From positions 3,761,655 to 3,825,654 of the forward strand of contig OX453274.1 in NCBI GenBank assembly GCA_949710005.1: a stretch of 64,000 nt of DNA. Direction: 5' to 3'. This document shows positions 22,201 to 32,313 of the stretch, one piece after another; within the stretch, counting starts at the first letter, position 1, and every line of letters starts with the position of its first letter. The stretch is from Ricordea florida. Lineage: Eukaryota > Cnidaria > Anthozoa > Corallimorpharia > Ricordeidae. Below the pieces are notes generated by a model. It was not told the origin of the DNA. It worked only from the letters and a program-made list of their open reading frames with translations, and did no database searches. Both the position numbers and the translations under genes were made by a program.

Positions 22201-25200
22201 TGTGCACGTTATATCTGGGGGGTACTCTGATGGATATAAGGGACTAGTGACTGTTCCAACTGAGCCACTTAACTGCAGGTTTTGGTTGTTGACATTGCCA
22301 AGGAGGCACTCATGATCTGAGGTAACTGCCACAAGGTAATAACAGCACAATTTGGTTGAGTTGATAAAAATAATAAAGATAATAATGAAGTCAGATCTCA
22401 TCTTGTAGCGGTCATGCAATAGTCTATTATACAAACTTCAATGGAATACCACACCATTTGACTTAAATGTTAATTATAAATATGGTGTGATTATTTACTA
22501 TGATACCAGATTGAAAATAACATTGTCTAAGTGTGTATGTGTGTTGGGGGTGGGGGGTTAGATTTGTTTTTATACAGAAAATCTGCAAGCAAGCAACAAA
22601 TTCTATAAACCGGTTCAAGGTATTTTGGTAAAGATTGAAGAAAAAAAAGGTTGAACATGACTCACTTCCTTCAACAGCACTAAAATGTGCTTTGAATCCT
22701 GATCTGAGTTTAGCAGAGTAGCCAGCATAAAACTTGACTCTAATTTCATTTGAGGCACTGGATGTTAAAATAGGCGGCAATGAAGTACCACAGTAGGTGC
22801 CAAGACTCTTGGCATGAGCATAGGATCCATCAAAGATCTCTACATAAGAATCGTGACAAGGTGAAGGACTAGAAGACACATCAAATGCTTCAAACTGCAG
22901 CCGTACTTTGTTTCTTGAGGGGACAGCAATAACCCAGTCGCAAGACATTCCATCAACACTAACTGGATAGTTTGGTGTGAAAAGTGTTCCAGAAGGGCTA
23001 TCAATCCTCAGATTGTTGTTGTCATAATATGCCTTGCTTGGACTGCATATACCAGATGCCTTGGCTGAAGTAATAATAATAATAATAATATTACAAAGTG
23101 AAAGATTAAGGAGCTGTTATTAATGAAGAGTTACATTTAATAACAAACAATGATATCAAAAGAGTAATCAGTAGGTAATCAATGGTTCATCAGTTTAGTC
23201 GTTGTTGATATCCAATAATCAATGAGAAATAAATGGATAATCGATAGGCCACAAAATTTCCAAATAAACATACCTTGCATGTTCAATTCTTCTTTGCCAA
23301 TTATGATCAACAAGAACCATTAATTTCTATTAGAGGAAGTAAACTATCAATCTATAGTAGAGAAATTGCTAAGAAACATAGGAGTGTAATCAATATTGAA
23401 GTAAATAGAAAATCAATGGATAATTGAAATGTAATCGACAGGCCATAAAATTTAAGACCTTGATTACCCCTTGATTATTGCGAATAATCAATGACTAATT
23501 AGTTGATTACTTAATGATTATCTATTAATTACTCCTTGATGTCATCTATTGATTCATTCAATTTGGAATTAACAAATATTACAATGAGAGAGGCCGCAGT
23601 GGAGCCAAATTTTAACTACAGACCAATGTGATTACAAAAAACAACAGCTCCATTAGACCTGGACAGGTTTAATTAAGAACAGATACTTGTCATGAACAGA
23701 GCAAAATCACTGCATATATGAACAGAAAAGCAATAAAAAAAATACGAAGGCATTTACAACCGTGTCCAGGGTCAAAAAAAGAAAATGTATGAAAATCAAT
23801 AAGATGCTGATTGCAAGCCATGCCTGTCTTGTAATAGGAAGGTTGTAATGTACCTGGTGATGGATGCATGACAATTGGTGCATTTCTTTGGTGTGATCTG
23901 GATCTGGTTTGTGATCTGACATCACTGCACATCAAGGGAAACCAATAAATCCACTTTGGACAAGGATCCATTGGTTCATTTGATGTGCCAAAATCTGAGT
24001 GATCTCAGATCACAAAACCAGATCTGGATTACACGAGTGACGATGTCAGAGATGTCAAGGTGGATCTCGCCTTTAAGCCAATGGTACAAGAAAATAAGGT
24101 ACAGGTATTCAAGAGAGTATGATAGAGGGCCAAGTTTAAGCTGGAGAAGGAAATGATTGAAGTCCACCTCCAGTGCACATAAGATATAGCATCCTTTGAA
24201 CTCGGCCTCTAGGCTGCGCATAAGAAGTAAGGAGTCTAGCTGAGGTGCCCACACTTGACTTGTGTAGATGCGGTGATACCTTACCAGAGATATAGAGTGT
24301 CTTCGTGATGTTGTGAGGCAGGCCATTGAAGCACTGTCTTTGTAGGAAACCATTGCAAGCATTTTATTGGCCTAAGCAACTATGCTTTTGATATGCTTGC
24401 CCCATGATAGGTCACAAGACACTTTAATTCCAAGGTTAATTACCTTCAGGGACTGCAGAATAGGAGAGTTTAAAATGCCTGTTGATTCCATAAAAATTAC
24501 TGCGGCTTATAAACTTGATATGCAAAGTACCAGTGACTCCAGTAGCATACAGCACTTCAGGATGGTTTATACCACAGAACTTTCCAATAGATTCAGAGAA
24601 TTCTGATGAACCATCATAAAATGACAGTGAATCTTCATTGCACTGACTGCCATTCTGCAAAAAAAACTCATTGAAGACCAGTTTTACCACATGGTCTCTA
24701 TAATTTGTTGTTTTGATAGTCCAAGAGCAAGATTCTCCGCTGCTGTAACTCAATGGATAACCTGGACTCTCTAAAGTTTGGTTGTAGTAGTAAGAAGCTT
24801 CAAGTACTTTCTGTCCCACATAAGAACAATCTAGAGAAAAATATAAGGTGAACAGATTCAGGGCTTGACACTAAATTTTTACACCACTTTCCACTTTGGA
24901 AAGTAGACTTCAAATTTTACTTTCCATCTCAAAATTTTACTATCCAAAATGGATTACAGTTTCATGGTTGCTAACCATACCATATGTGTTTATAGTACCC
25001 AGACCTCCTCGGGAGTTCTCTTGATCCAATATGGCGGAGAATGGACCGGAGAATGCGAGAATGTTGTAAATTTGTCTTTTTAAGACGAGTAGCCATTGTC
25101 ATATGGTTCTTTGTATCATTTTCTTAAAATTTTACGCACTTTTTTTCACTCAAGCCTTTTAAGCATAAAATTTACTTTCCATTGAAGCCCAAAATTTACT

Positions 25201-26736
25201 TTCCAGATCGGGTAAGTATTTTGGTTCATTTTCGTTTTTTTACTTTCCAAGTAGTAAATTTACTTTCCAGTGGAAATCGGGAAAGTGTTAGTGTCGAGCC
25301 CTGAGATTGCTAAACAGCCACACAATATACACTTCTGGCCAGAAATGCACCATTTGGCATTAATTGCAGATTTGGCAAATTATATTTTGCTAAATCTGCC
25401 CTTCCTGACAAATTGCAAAATTTGCCAAATGTGACATTTTTGACAAATCTCTCATGCTTCTATTGGACCCTTGATATAGCTGATTTACTTATCAGCCAAA
25501 TATGTCAAAATGCCAGGCAAAATTTTTCCACATCTGTCATTTCTGTCATTAGTTGCATTCTGGCCATATCTCATAATCTTTTTTTGGACATTTGGACATG
25601 AAAGACCATATATTTGAACTGCGGAGTAACATCTAATGAAATTAATTGATCATCGCAGTTGTACACAACTTAAGCAGCTGTGAAATTTAAAGCCTGAAAT
25701 AAAAAAAAATCCAGGCCGGAACGGGATTTGACTAGCATTATTTATTTTCAACAGATTCTTGGCTGAATTTAGGTTATTTTTGTAAATGGCTGAAAAAATA
25801 CCTAGATTGAAGGCATCACTCACGTGTGACCTGGTCACAAATGTTACAGACGAAACAAACATATAAAAGAATTGATTGACTTCAAAACATATTCTACAGC
25901 AGTACAATATACTTACAGTTTTGAGCACTTGAAGTTGTTGACGAGAAAACAATGAACAGGCCTGCGGAAGCAACATTAGGGACTGATTGCTGATTATGGC
26001 ATAGGAGGCGGGGGAGGGGGGGGGGTGAAATTGGTGCGATTTGGTGAAATTAAATTCGTACCCTCCTCCTCTTCACCCCACTTCTAGACCGTAATTACAG
26101 ATCGCTCCCTTACATCAGTCAAATTTTTTACAATAACTGAGCGAATTCTCGCGCGCTGATTGGCTAATTTTTATCATCAATAAGAGTACAGACACATAAA
26201 ATTCTAATTTAAGTCTTCATTTGACCTTTTTCGCGTTTTGTTATTGTAAAAAACAAATTGACGTCAGTTTTTTATGCGTCTGTCCTCTTATTGATGATAA
26301 ATTGCGTCATAACGTCAAAGTTTGTTGTAGATCCACTCGCCTATCGGCTCGTGGATCTACAACACTTTGACAATGTTATGACGCAATTTATCATCAATAA
26401 GAGGACAGACGCATAAAAAACTGACGTCAATTTGTTAAATAGAAAAAAGCCCTAAGAAGCAAAAACATTTCTGCTGTGACAATAAATATTGCTACTTAAC
26501 GCAATACTCAAAGAAAGATTTTTGGTTTTAACAATGACTGCAAAAAGTGATATTGATTGCATGTTTTGCAATTCTTAGATCGTTTTCACCTTGACCAGGG
26601 GCGAATCGCCTTGAAGTAAACAAAAATTAAAACTGTATTCAGTTACTTCAACATCGCGTCCGCAAGGACTGGATAGACTTAAAGCATCGATAAAAAAGAA
26701 CTCACCCCAAAACGATACGCTTGTAACCACCTTCAT
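19278..26736 (-). CDS. Three-CUB-domain single-pass membrane protein with PSAP/PPPY tail, 538 aa
   Basis: Probably a cell-surface receptor or adhesion protein; its ligand is unknown. Exons (minus): 26736-26706, 25961-25917, 24830-24444, 23064-22666, 22316-21933, 19648-19278. Every junction is phase 1. Residues 1-23 form a signal peptide (MKVVTSVSFWGLFIVF, cleavage near SSA). One CUB domain lies on each of exons 3, 4 and 5 (about 27-150, 160-283, 290-411), with C-x-W strands (SCSWTI, SCDWVI, TCTWII) and F-x-G-x-YCG motifs such as FIGTYCGSS. A helix at 417-443 is followed by RRRR and a 95-residue Pro-rich tail containing PSAP (472-475) and PPPY (505-508). I do not recognise a named vertebrate orthologue. 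Introns hold LINE, MITE and transposon insertions. Confidence 0.85.
19740..20005 (+). mobile_element. LINE 3' end with reverse-transcriptase C-terminal fragment
   Basis: The plus strand reads WKNIPNVIKLSQCLNNFKK followed by FKRLFKLSY, typical of the C-terminal end of a non-LTR retrotransposon reverse transcriptase. It closes with CAATAAAGTATTGTATTGTA, a short repeat tail. 5'-truncated, inserted in the last CUB-gene intron opposite to the gene. Confidence 0.65.
20085..20223. repeat. Snap-back MITE, copy 2 of 4
   Basis: GTTGTAGTTCAATTTTTTCC with the inverted end GGAAAAAATTGAACTACAAC makes a near-perfect hairpin. It lies in the last intron of the CUB gene. Confidence 0.8.
20254..21134. mobile_element. 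881-bp DNA transposon with 16-bp terminal repeats and TTAAC flanks
   Basis: The ends are CAAGGCTGCTGCCTAA and TTAGGCAGCAGCCTTG, perfect inverted 16-mers. TTAAC flanks both sides (20249-20253, 21135-21139), a likely target-site duplication. Inside, GGGAGCCCTTCGGGCTCC and GGCGCCCGTCCGGGCTCC occur near the ends. No transposase is seen. An internal ORF (20735-21040) is discussed separately. Confidence 0.85.
20870..21040 (+). pseudogene. Possible captured first exon with mitochondrial-presequence character
   Basis: Within the 881-bp element an ORF from the internal ATG at 20870 reads MASQTFVVRRTLFRVCENLP and ends IYIEARLIAHADNRF. The first 35 residues are rich in Arg, Ser and hydrophobics with no acidic residue before Glu17, like a mitochondrial import signal. 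No family recognised. It could be chance; the evidence is composition only. Confidence 0.2.
21601..21694. repeat. piggyBac-type MITE (TTAA target sites, CCCTTTAAGCC ends)
   Basis: TTAA (21597-21600) then CCCTTTAAGCC; GGCTTAAAGGG then TTAA (21695-21698). A TTAA duplication plus CCC termini is the hallmark of piggyBac-mobilised elements. 94 bp, non-coding, in the last CUB-gene intron. Confidence 0.85.
23960..24365 (-). mobile_element. LINE reverse-transcriptase C-terminal fragment
   Basis: A 128-residue open frame on the minus strand contains IYTSQVWAPQLDSLLLMRS, LKLGPLSYSLEYLYLIFLYH and LKGEIHLDISDIV, the usual end of a CR1/L2-like reverse transcriptase. Both ends are truncated. It lies in the intron between CUB1 and CUB2, same strand as the gene. 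Inverted GATCTGG-rich words at 23895-24030 mark its 3' side. Confidence 0.7.
24859..25303. repeat. 445-bp inverted-repeat element with AGATT target duplication
   Basis: Ends are CAGGGCTTGACACTAA and TTAGTGTCGAGCCCTG. AGATT flanks both sides (24854-24858, 25304-25308). Many subterminal ACTTTCCA words occur in both orientations. Non-coding. Lies just upstream of the CUB1 exon. Confidence 0.85.
25590..25735 (-). repeat. SINE tail (same family as 30640-30835)
   Basis: Minus strand: TTTCACAGCTGCTTAAGTTG, GCGATGATCAATTAA, GTTACTCCGCAGTTCAAATA, TATGGTCTTTCATG. The tRNA-like head is mostly missing. CUB-gene intron 2. Confidence 0.75.
26160..26445. repeat. Long hairpin element upstream of the CUB gene
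   Basis: Two roughly 95-bp arms (about 26240-26335 and 26350-26440) are near-perfect inverted complements (GACGTCAGTTTTTTATGCGT / ACGCATAAAAAACTGACGTC). A loop around GTAGATCCACTCG/CGTGGATCTAC joins them. An outer partial arm carries ATCATCAATAAGAGTACAGA. Lies in intron 1, about 260 bp from the CUB-gene start codon. Confidence 0.85.
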
Positions 26737-27905
26737 CAGCAATTAAAAAATTATAAACTTGACAATAAAATCTAACTATGCAAGTACAGCAGTGACCTGT
26801 GAGCTGTGTTCGCTGTTTTGCTTCGAGACACTCGCCCAAGGTTTTTCCGTATGTTTATGGGTGAATAGGCCTGGAGACAAGAAAAGAGAAAAATAGGTCT
26901 GCGTTTCGTTGAGAATTTCTTGCGCAGGCGTCAAGTGGGGTTGTCTGGCACCCAGCATATCAGGTATCTTGCAGACGTTGTTATGCGATTTCTTTTCAGC
27001 ACTAACGAAATCCTCCAAAGGCTCCATGGAGCTACCACATGGATGATATTTAAGAAAGATGGCTTGTGAGATTGGGTTATTTGCCAGAAATAGAGGTACC
27101 AGATTTTTTCCAAAGTTGACCTTGTTGCAAAAAATATTGATAGCACCAGGCTCCTGTTAGCACAACATATCTGTATCAATACAGCCAAGACAGAGAAACG
27201 CAGCTTTTCCTAACATTTCCAAGTGATCACAAAGTCTGGCTTTCACTCATAGTATTCTCCACTGCCTACGTACGTACCCGCTTCCCTGTTTGGATCTAGA
27301 TCTAGAGGGGTTTCAGTTAGACTAGGATTGGTTTTTGTATTTGTATTTTATTTTTACTCCATCCTATAATATATTAGTTGTAAAATAATACATTAGTTGT
27401 ACAATATCATTGGTACAAAGTTGCTTCAGTGAACTACGTGTACATAATAATAATAATAATAATAAAAGAAAAAATTAGAATGGAGAAGGGCACATTATAG
27501 TGAAACTAATCAAAACAATACCTGAAATTGAATGAAATGATTTTCGGAAGTGAAAAATTCCCTGCCAGTAGTCGCTTGCTCACCATGCTGAAAACCCATT
27601 CAATTAGCCTATTCAACGGGATGCTTGCATGGTAAAGTAGAGATACCAAATTTAAAATGGAGAAAATTGATAACTTAGAAATTATATACCAGGATATAAA
27701 GAGTGGTTTTGCGGACGATTTACTGAAAAGAGCGCAGTCGAAAATTGTCTCGTTCAGGCAGTCACTTGTACATCAGAGTTCTAGTTGACTAATTCAGTCC
27801 GTTGTAAATGAGAATCGTGGAGAAGGGCTCTGATCATACGCAACATACGCGGATAGAAGTCTGGGGAAAAGTGAACTCAAAGTGAAAGGGAAAATGTGAA
27901 CGGTC
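26737..27905. promoter_or_regulatory. Spacer between divergent CUB and DGAT2-like genes
   Basis: 1.17 kb separates the two start codons. It holds the unrecognised open segment above, an AT-rich stretch with an (AAT)n run at 27447-27470, and a 43-codon plus-strand ORF at 27656-27787 (starting MEKIDNLEIIYQDIKSGF) which may be an upstream ORF or an exon of unknown origin. No TATA box was identified. Confidence 0.35.
26776..27153 (-). CDS. Unrecognised 125-codon open segment
   Basis: From a good acceptor (CTAACAG at 27154) the minus strand is open for 125 codons to TAG at 26776. It reads NKVNFGKNLVPLFLANNPIS, then EPLEDFVSAEKKSHNNVCKI and a Ser/Thr/Gln-rich end. It stops 40 bp before the CUB-gene ATG on the same strand. 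It may be a terminal exon of a small gene, a 5' exon remnant or chance. No family recognised. Confidence 0.25.
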   Translation of the reverse strand, partial: EPGAINIFCNKVNFGKNLVPLFLANNPISQAIFLKYHPCGSSMEPLEDFVSAEKKSHNNVCKIPDMLGARQPHLTPAQEILNETQTYFSLFLSPGLFTHKHTEKPWASVSKQNSEHSSQVTAVLA

Positions 27906-30900
27906 ATGGAAGTTTACAAATCTAATGGTTCCCTAACGCGCCGCTTGCTTCAAGGAGCAAGTGTCGTGACGTTCTACCTTATCCTTTCAACTGGATCGCT
28001 ATTTGTTTTCGGAGCCCTAGTTTTTTATGGAATTTACTGTTGTTGTCATTTCTTGTGGCCTGTTCCTTTTCTCTACCTGGCTTGGATGTACTGTCTTGAC
28101 TTGAAGACATTTAACCGCGGTGGAAGAAGATCAGAATTTATTCGAAGGAGTGCTTTCTTCAGATGCATGCGCGATTACTTCCCGGTGAGTCTGGTAAAGA
28201 CAGGGGAGCTCGATCCTAGTAGAAACTACATATTTGGTTATCACCCTCACGGTATTTTCCCAGAAGGGCTAGCAGTCAGTTTTGGTTCCGAAGCTCTCCA
28301 GTTTAGTGAAATATTTCCAGGAATTGTACCATATCTCGGCGTCCATTCCTGTAAGTATTTAGATCGCTCGTGGAATCTGTGTGTCTGTCGTGTTTGGCAT
28401 ATGTACGTACGGTTTGCGTAGCATTATGCATATTTTGTGCGATATTTACAGAGAAATTTTGGTTACACCCACAATTTCATTGTTTGGTGTTTTTTTTTTC
28501 CTCAAAGACCTTTTTTTTCTTAATAAAGTAGCGTAGCCAGAGCTATGAAATACTGCGATCGTTGTAGGAAATTCAATTCTACCACTGCGTGTTGCGTGTT
28601 GCCTAAGAAAAAGGCCGTGCAATCGGAATAAATGACATAGATACTTGTACGTGTTGAATCTCATAATTGAGAAGCGCAGATATTACCAACAAACATTATA
28701 TCTCGAACTGCCACCGTTGAATACCATGCTGCATTATGTTACAAGAGTTAGTTGATCTCTGACACAGCACGGCGCGGCACAGCACAAGGCCGTGAATCAA
28801 GTCTCCCCACAAAGGTAACAGCCAGTGATTACAGCATCGCAAAATAAATACTAGTTTTTTCTTAGTTTTATTCTGTTTTTTTTTTGTTTTGTATTTTTTC
28901 CCTTTTATTTTTTTTTAAATTTTCTTTTATCTGTTTAGTTTTATTTTCAAACTGTAATTATTTTTCAAAAAAAAATAAAATAAAAAACAATTAAAAAAAT
29001 TATTTAGAAATTAAAAAAACTTCGCACGTCACCATCATAAGCCCACAGAGACCATAGCCCATCGAAATGGCGACGAGAGTCAGAAATAGCGATTGGCAAG
29101 AAGGTCAGAATTTGAGGGATGATTTGATCAAATATGTGAAGCAAGATTTACCCTGAAAGGAGATCTTAGTTCAAATCAGGTATCCTATGTATGCATGGAG
29201 CCATCGTACTATCACTCGTCGACTCCAATATTTCAGCATCCAGTTTACGGATTATATTGTGGATGTTGACGATGTACGCGAAGCCCGGGGGGTACTTGGG
29301 TTAATGTTTGCTGGGTATGTGCCGCTGGCCTCTCAGAGCCCCCAACCCATTTTAGTCTATTTTTTGGCCAATTATAGACCCCATCTTAGTCACTTTTTGG
29401 AAAATGTAATTTTTGGGATCCCAACTTAGTCACTTTGTATTTATGCATCTACCTTGTCAATCCTTTAAAAAGCCGGGTCATCCAAAAATGAACTGACACA
29501 ATTTTTTAAAGTGAATAAAGAACACTTTACTTTCACCTAAATAAACAACTTTCTGATCTTTTTAACCGAGAATCTTCCCATTTTGATTCCCTATTTACCC
29601 CCAAAATTCGAACAGTTGCAACCCCATTCTAGTAACTCTATTGAAAATGTGACCCCATTATAGTCACTGCAGTTATGAAAATGCGACCCCATCCAGCGGC
29701 ACATCCCCATTAGGCTCCTGTAAGGGAGTACCCCCCCCCCCCCCGGGTCGCGAAGCTGTCTAGTCGAGAAAGAAATGAACGGTCCTGGCAGTCTACTTGG
29801 CTACAGAGCTTTGCATATGTCACACCGTCGATTCGGGGCATCTAGCCTTGCAGTACCAGGTTCGATAAATCTGATGTGAAGCAATTTCCAATTCTTTATT
29901 TGGCTTGTGTCGGTCTGAGATGGTCCCCTCTCCCCAGCAAGCAAATTACACAACATATCGGTAAGCTGGAAGTGTTTTTTGCATGCTTCTTTAATATTTT
30001 GGAGCGTTGCTTCGCGGTCGAGGGGAACCATGGTCAGTGCACCGATATGTGAATATTTTTGGCGTTTGCCTTCAACAGATGAGGACAGGCGTTGCACTGT
30101 TAGAAATTCAAATCCAGTTGACTCTGTTTTGCTGTTCCCTGCTCTTTTCTTGCACACTGTCGCTCTTAACGCATCCCATTCCTGGTTTTTCCGCTTTGCT
30201 ATTTCGTAAAATCACTGATAGTGTTTGGCAAATGGCATAAACACAATCACTATCGCAGAATGCATTGGGGATATCTAAAGTTGAAATGCCTGATGGGCTA
30301 TGGCCTCTGTGTGCGAAATGTTTTTTTTAAATTTCTAAATAATTTTTTTTAGATTTTTATTTATTTATTATTGTTTTTTGTTTGAAAAATAATTACAGTT
30401 TGAAAATAAAACTAAATAGATAAAAGAAAATTAAAAAAAAATTAAAGGGAAAAAAAACAGAATAAAACTAAGAAAAAACTATATAAAAAACTTTATGGCC
30501 CTAATGGGCCACCATACACCTGCAAGCCAAGTGGCTTTTTACAGCCCTTTTCATGTCTTGACATGCTGCCCTCATGCAGGGATTTTTTTTATATTTGTCT
30601 TTAATAGAAATGTGCATGTGTTCTGTATGATAAACATAGCATTTAGAGCAGTGGCACTGCATCGGTATCGTAGAGGTCATGGGTTCGAATACTGTTCAGG
30701 CCTGAATTTCTTTTTTCAGGCTTTAATTTCACAGCTGCTTAAGTTGTGTACATAACTGCGATGATCAATCAATGTCATTGCATATTACTCCGCAGTTCAA
30801 ATATATGGTCTTTCATATATTCACTTGCATGGCATTTTTATGCTATTTGCATAACTCACTGGCTGGCTGAATTTTAACTTCTTTCAACAGTCATTGGATG

Positions 30901-32313
30901 GTCTCCCATTTTACGAGATATTGCCATGGCTCTTGGAGCTGTGAATGTCAATCAGGAAAGCTGCAAATTCGTGTTGAGTCATAATGGGCCTGGCCACTCC
31001 ATTGCTATTGTTGTAGGAGGTGCATCAGAAGTTCTGAATACCTATTCAAACATGTATGTGCTAACACTCAAAAGAAGAAGAGGCTTTGTCAAGCTGGCAC
31101 TTGAGACTGGGTACATAATATGATAGATACTGCTTGATTTCCATATATGGCCCCATACTTTATTATGTATGCTGTAGTTGTATACTGTTTCATTTTTGGA
31201 AAACAAGAAATGTTTGCACATCGGAAACTTTTACTATTGTAACAGTAACTATATTGTGCCCTTTTAACCTTTTGCCATCCCATTTATTGTCAATCTGTAG
31301 ATCTCCACTAGTTCCTGTGTTTGGATTTGGACAAAATGAGGTTTTTCTACAGCCTAGAATTGACATCCTTAGTAGTTACAACCCTGGTCGCTCCAAGTGG
31401 GAGAAATGGTCCAAAATTTTTCTGAAGGGTTGTATTCAAGTGCTGTTTGCACGGTTTGGAATAATGCCACATGCTAGACCTATCACAGTTGTAGGTGAGT
31501 GGTATTTACTCGTACATTCTTGGATTTACAAAGAGATTGAAACCCCACCCTTGCAAAATTAGGTTTAATATGACTAGAATATAATAGACTGATACTGTCT
31601 GATATGCCACCCCCTGAAATAAGGTGCCTCTCTCTTATAAGCCACCCCTGTCTGGAAGAGAAAGTTTATTAACCCACCTCCCTCCCAGAAGAAAAACCAA
31701 ATACCGTACATGGGAAAAGTAACTTTTATGAATAATTTATTCACATCCGAGCATTTCAGTGTGTGATGTTATTGCACCATGGGTAGGCTGACCTCTCCTG
31801 TTGGTTTATGTAGTCATTTGTATTTTCAGAGTTTTGCAGTTATAGCAGTGCACAAATGAGTATGAGGAAATTCTTGAATCTGCAGAAAATAGAGATCTTT
31901 AATTAAGCTCATATTGTTTGCAGTTAGTTAAATCAATAAGGCAACTTCTTTTATTAAGCATCCCTCTCTGATAAGCCACTTGGGTGGATAAGTAGAGGAT
32001 AAACGATACCTTCTACATTCTATGTTACTCCATAATGTAAAGTATTTATAAAGAGATTTTGCAGTTTGGATCCCACCCCTTTGTAATTGCCAGTTTAGCA
32101 TCACACTTTCCTTTCCTTCAGAATAATACCCTCCAAAATTTTCTTGTTTGCTTTTCAGTCGGAAAGCCCATCCCTGTGGAAAAAGTAGAAAACCCCACAG
32201 AAGAGCAAGTTAATAATCTCCAATCTACCTACATCACCAAAGTAACAGAACTGTTTCAAGAACATAGGGAAGCCTGTGGTATTCACAAGGATGCACAACT
32301 TATTATACAGTAA
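27906..32313 (+). CDS. DGAT2/MOGAT family acyltransferase, 4 exons, 337 aa
   Basis: Transfers an acyl group from acyl-CoA to mono- or diacylglycerol in triglyceride synthesis at the ER membrane. Exons: 27906-28350, 30891-31110, 31301-31494, 32159-32313, with phases 1, 2, 1 agreeing. Hydrophobic segments at about 20-62 form the membrane hairpin. DYFPVSLVKTGELDPSRNYI leads to the catalytic HPHG at 113-116 (YHPHG as in DGAT2; MOGAT2 has FHPHG). Further signatures are IVVGGASEVL, RGFVKLALETG, LVPVFGFGQNEVF and RPITVVVGKPI. Length matches MOGAT1/2 (about 335) better than DGAT2 (388), which has a longer N terminus. Substrate preference cannot be set from sequence alone. Intron 1 holds the composite element at 28850-30490. 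Confidence 0.9.
29067..29816 (+). pseudogene. Broken N-terminal part of an integrase-type transposon protein
   Basis: From the ATG at 29067: WQEGQNLRDDLIKYVKQDLP, a stop codon, PMYAWSHRTITRRLQYF, FTDYIVDVDDVREA; then a 464-bp insert; then, shifted by one frame, GPGSLLGYRALH at about 29781-29816. From memory this order (ordered motifs, then GPG-LLGYRALH) matches the N-terminal part of an integrase-core protein family frequent in coral and fish genomes. The catalytic core is absent. Damage: one in-frame stop, one frameshift, one MITE insertion, 3' loss. Confidence 0.6.
29285..29748. repeat. 464-bp MITE inserted in the integrase-like ORF, 8-bp target duplication
   Basis: CGCGAAGC occurs at 29277-29284 and 29749-29756, flanking CCGGGGGGTAC... 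and ...GTACCCCCC-run-CCCGGGT. Subterminal TATGTGCCGCTGG and CCAGCGGCACAT are inverted. The body repeats phrases like CCCCATTATAGTCACT. An 8-bp duplication suggests a hAT-type transposase. A related element lies at 63615-64000. Confidence 0.85.
29801..30157 (-). pseudogene. Protein remnant of an unclassified coral gene family inside the composite element
   Basis: The minus strand is open for 118 codons and reads LDREATLQNIKEACKKHFQL, LLAGERGPSQTDTSQI and KLLHIRFIEPGT. A similar AGERGPSW...HIRF pattern is familiar to me from multi-copy coral genes, but I cannot name the domain. No clear start or downstream exon; likely captured or left behind by rearrangement. It overlaps the pseudogene at 29067 by a few bases on the opposite strand. 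Confidence 0.4.
30640..30835 (+). repeat. tRNA-derived SINE
   Basis: Head: GGTCATGGGTTCGAATACTG (B box), GTTCAGGCCTGAATTTC; body: TTTCACAGCTGCTTAAGTTG, ATTACTCCGCAGTTCAAATA. Same family as 25590-25735 and 38320-38410. It ends about 50 bp before exon 2 of the DGAT2-like gene. Confidence 0.8.

Larger units (their letters stand above)
28850..30490. mobile_element. Composite element with about 220-bp terminal inverted repeats
   Basis: The left arm (28850-29075) begins CTAGTTTTTTCTTAGTTTTA and holds TCAAACTGTAATTATTTTTC and CATAGCCCATC. The right arm (about 30275-30490) is its inverted complement, including GAAAAATAATTACAGTTTGA and GATGGGCTATGGCC. Inside are a broken integrase-like ORF, a nested MITE and a second protein remnant on the opposite strand. 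It lies wholly within intron 1 of the DGAT2-like gene. Confidence 0.8.
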
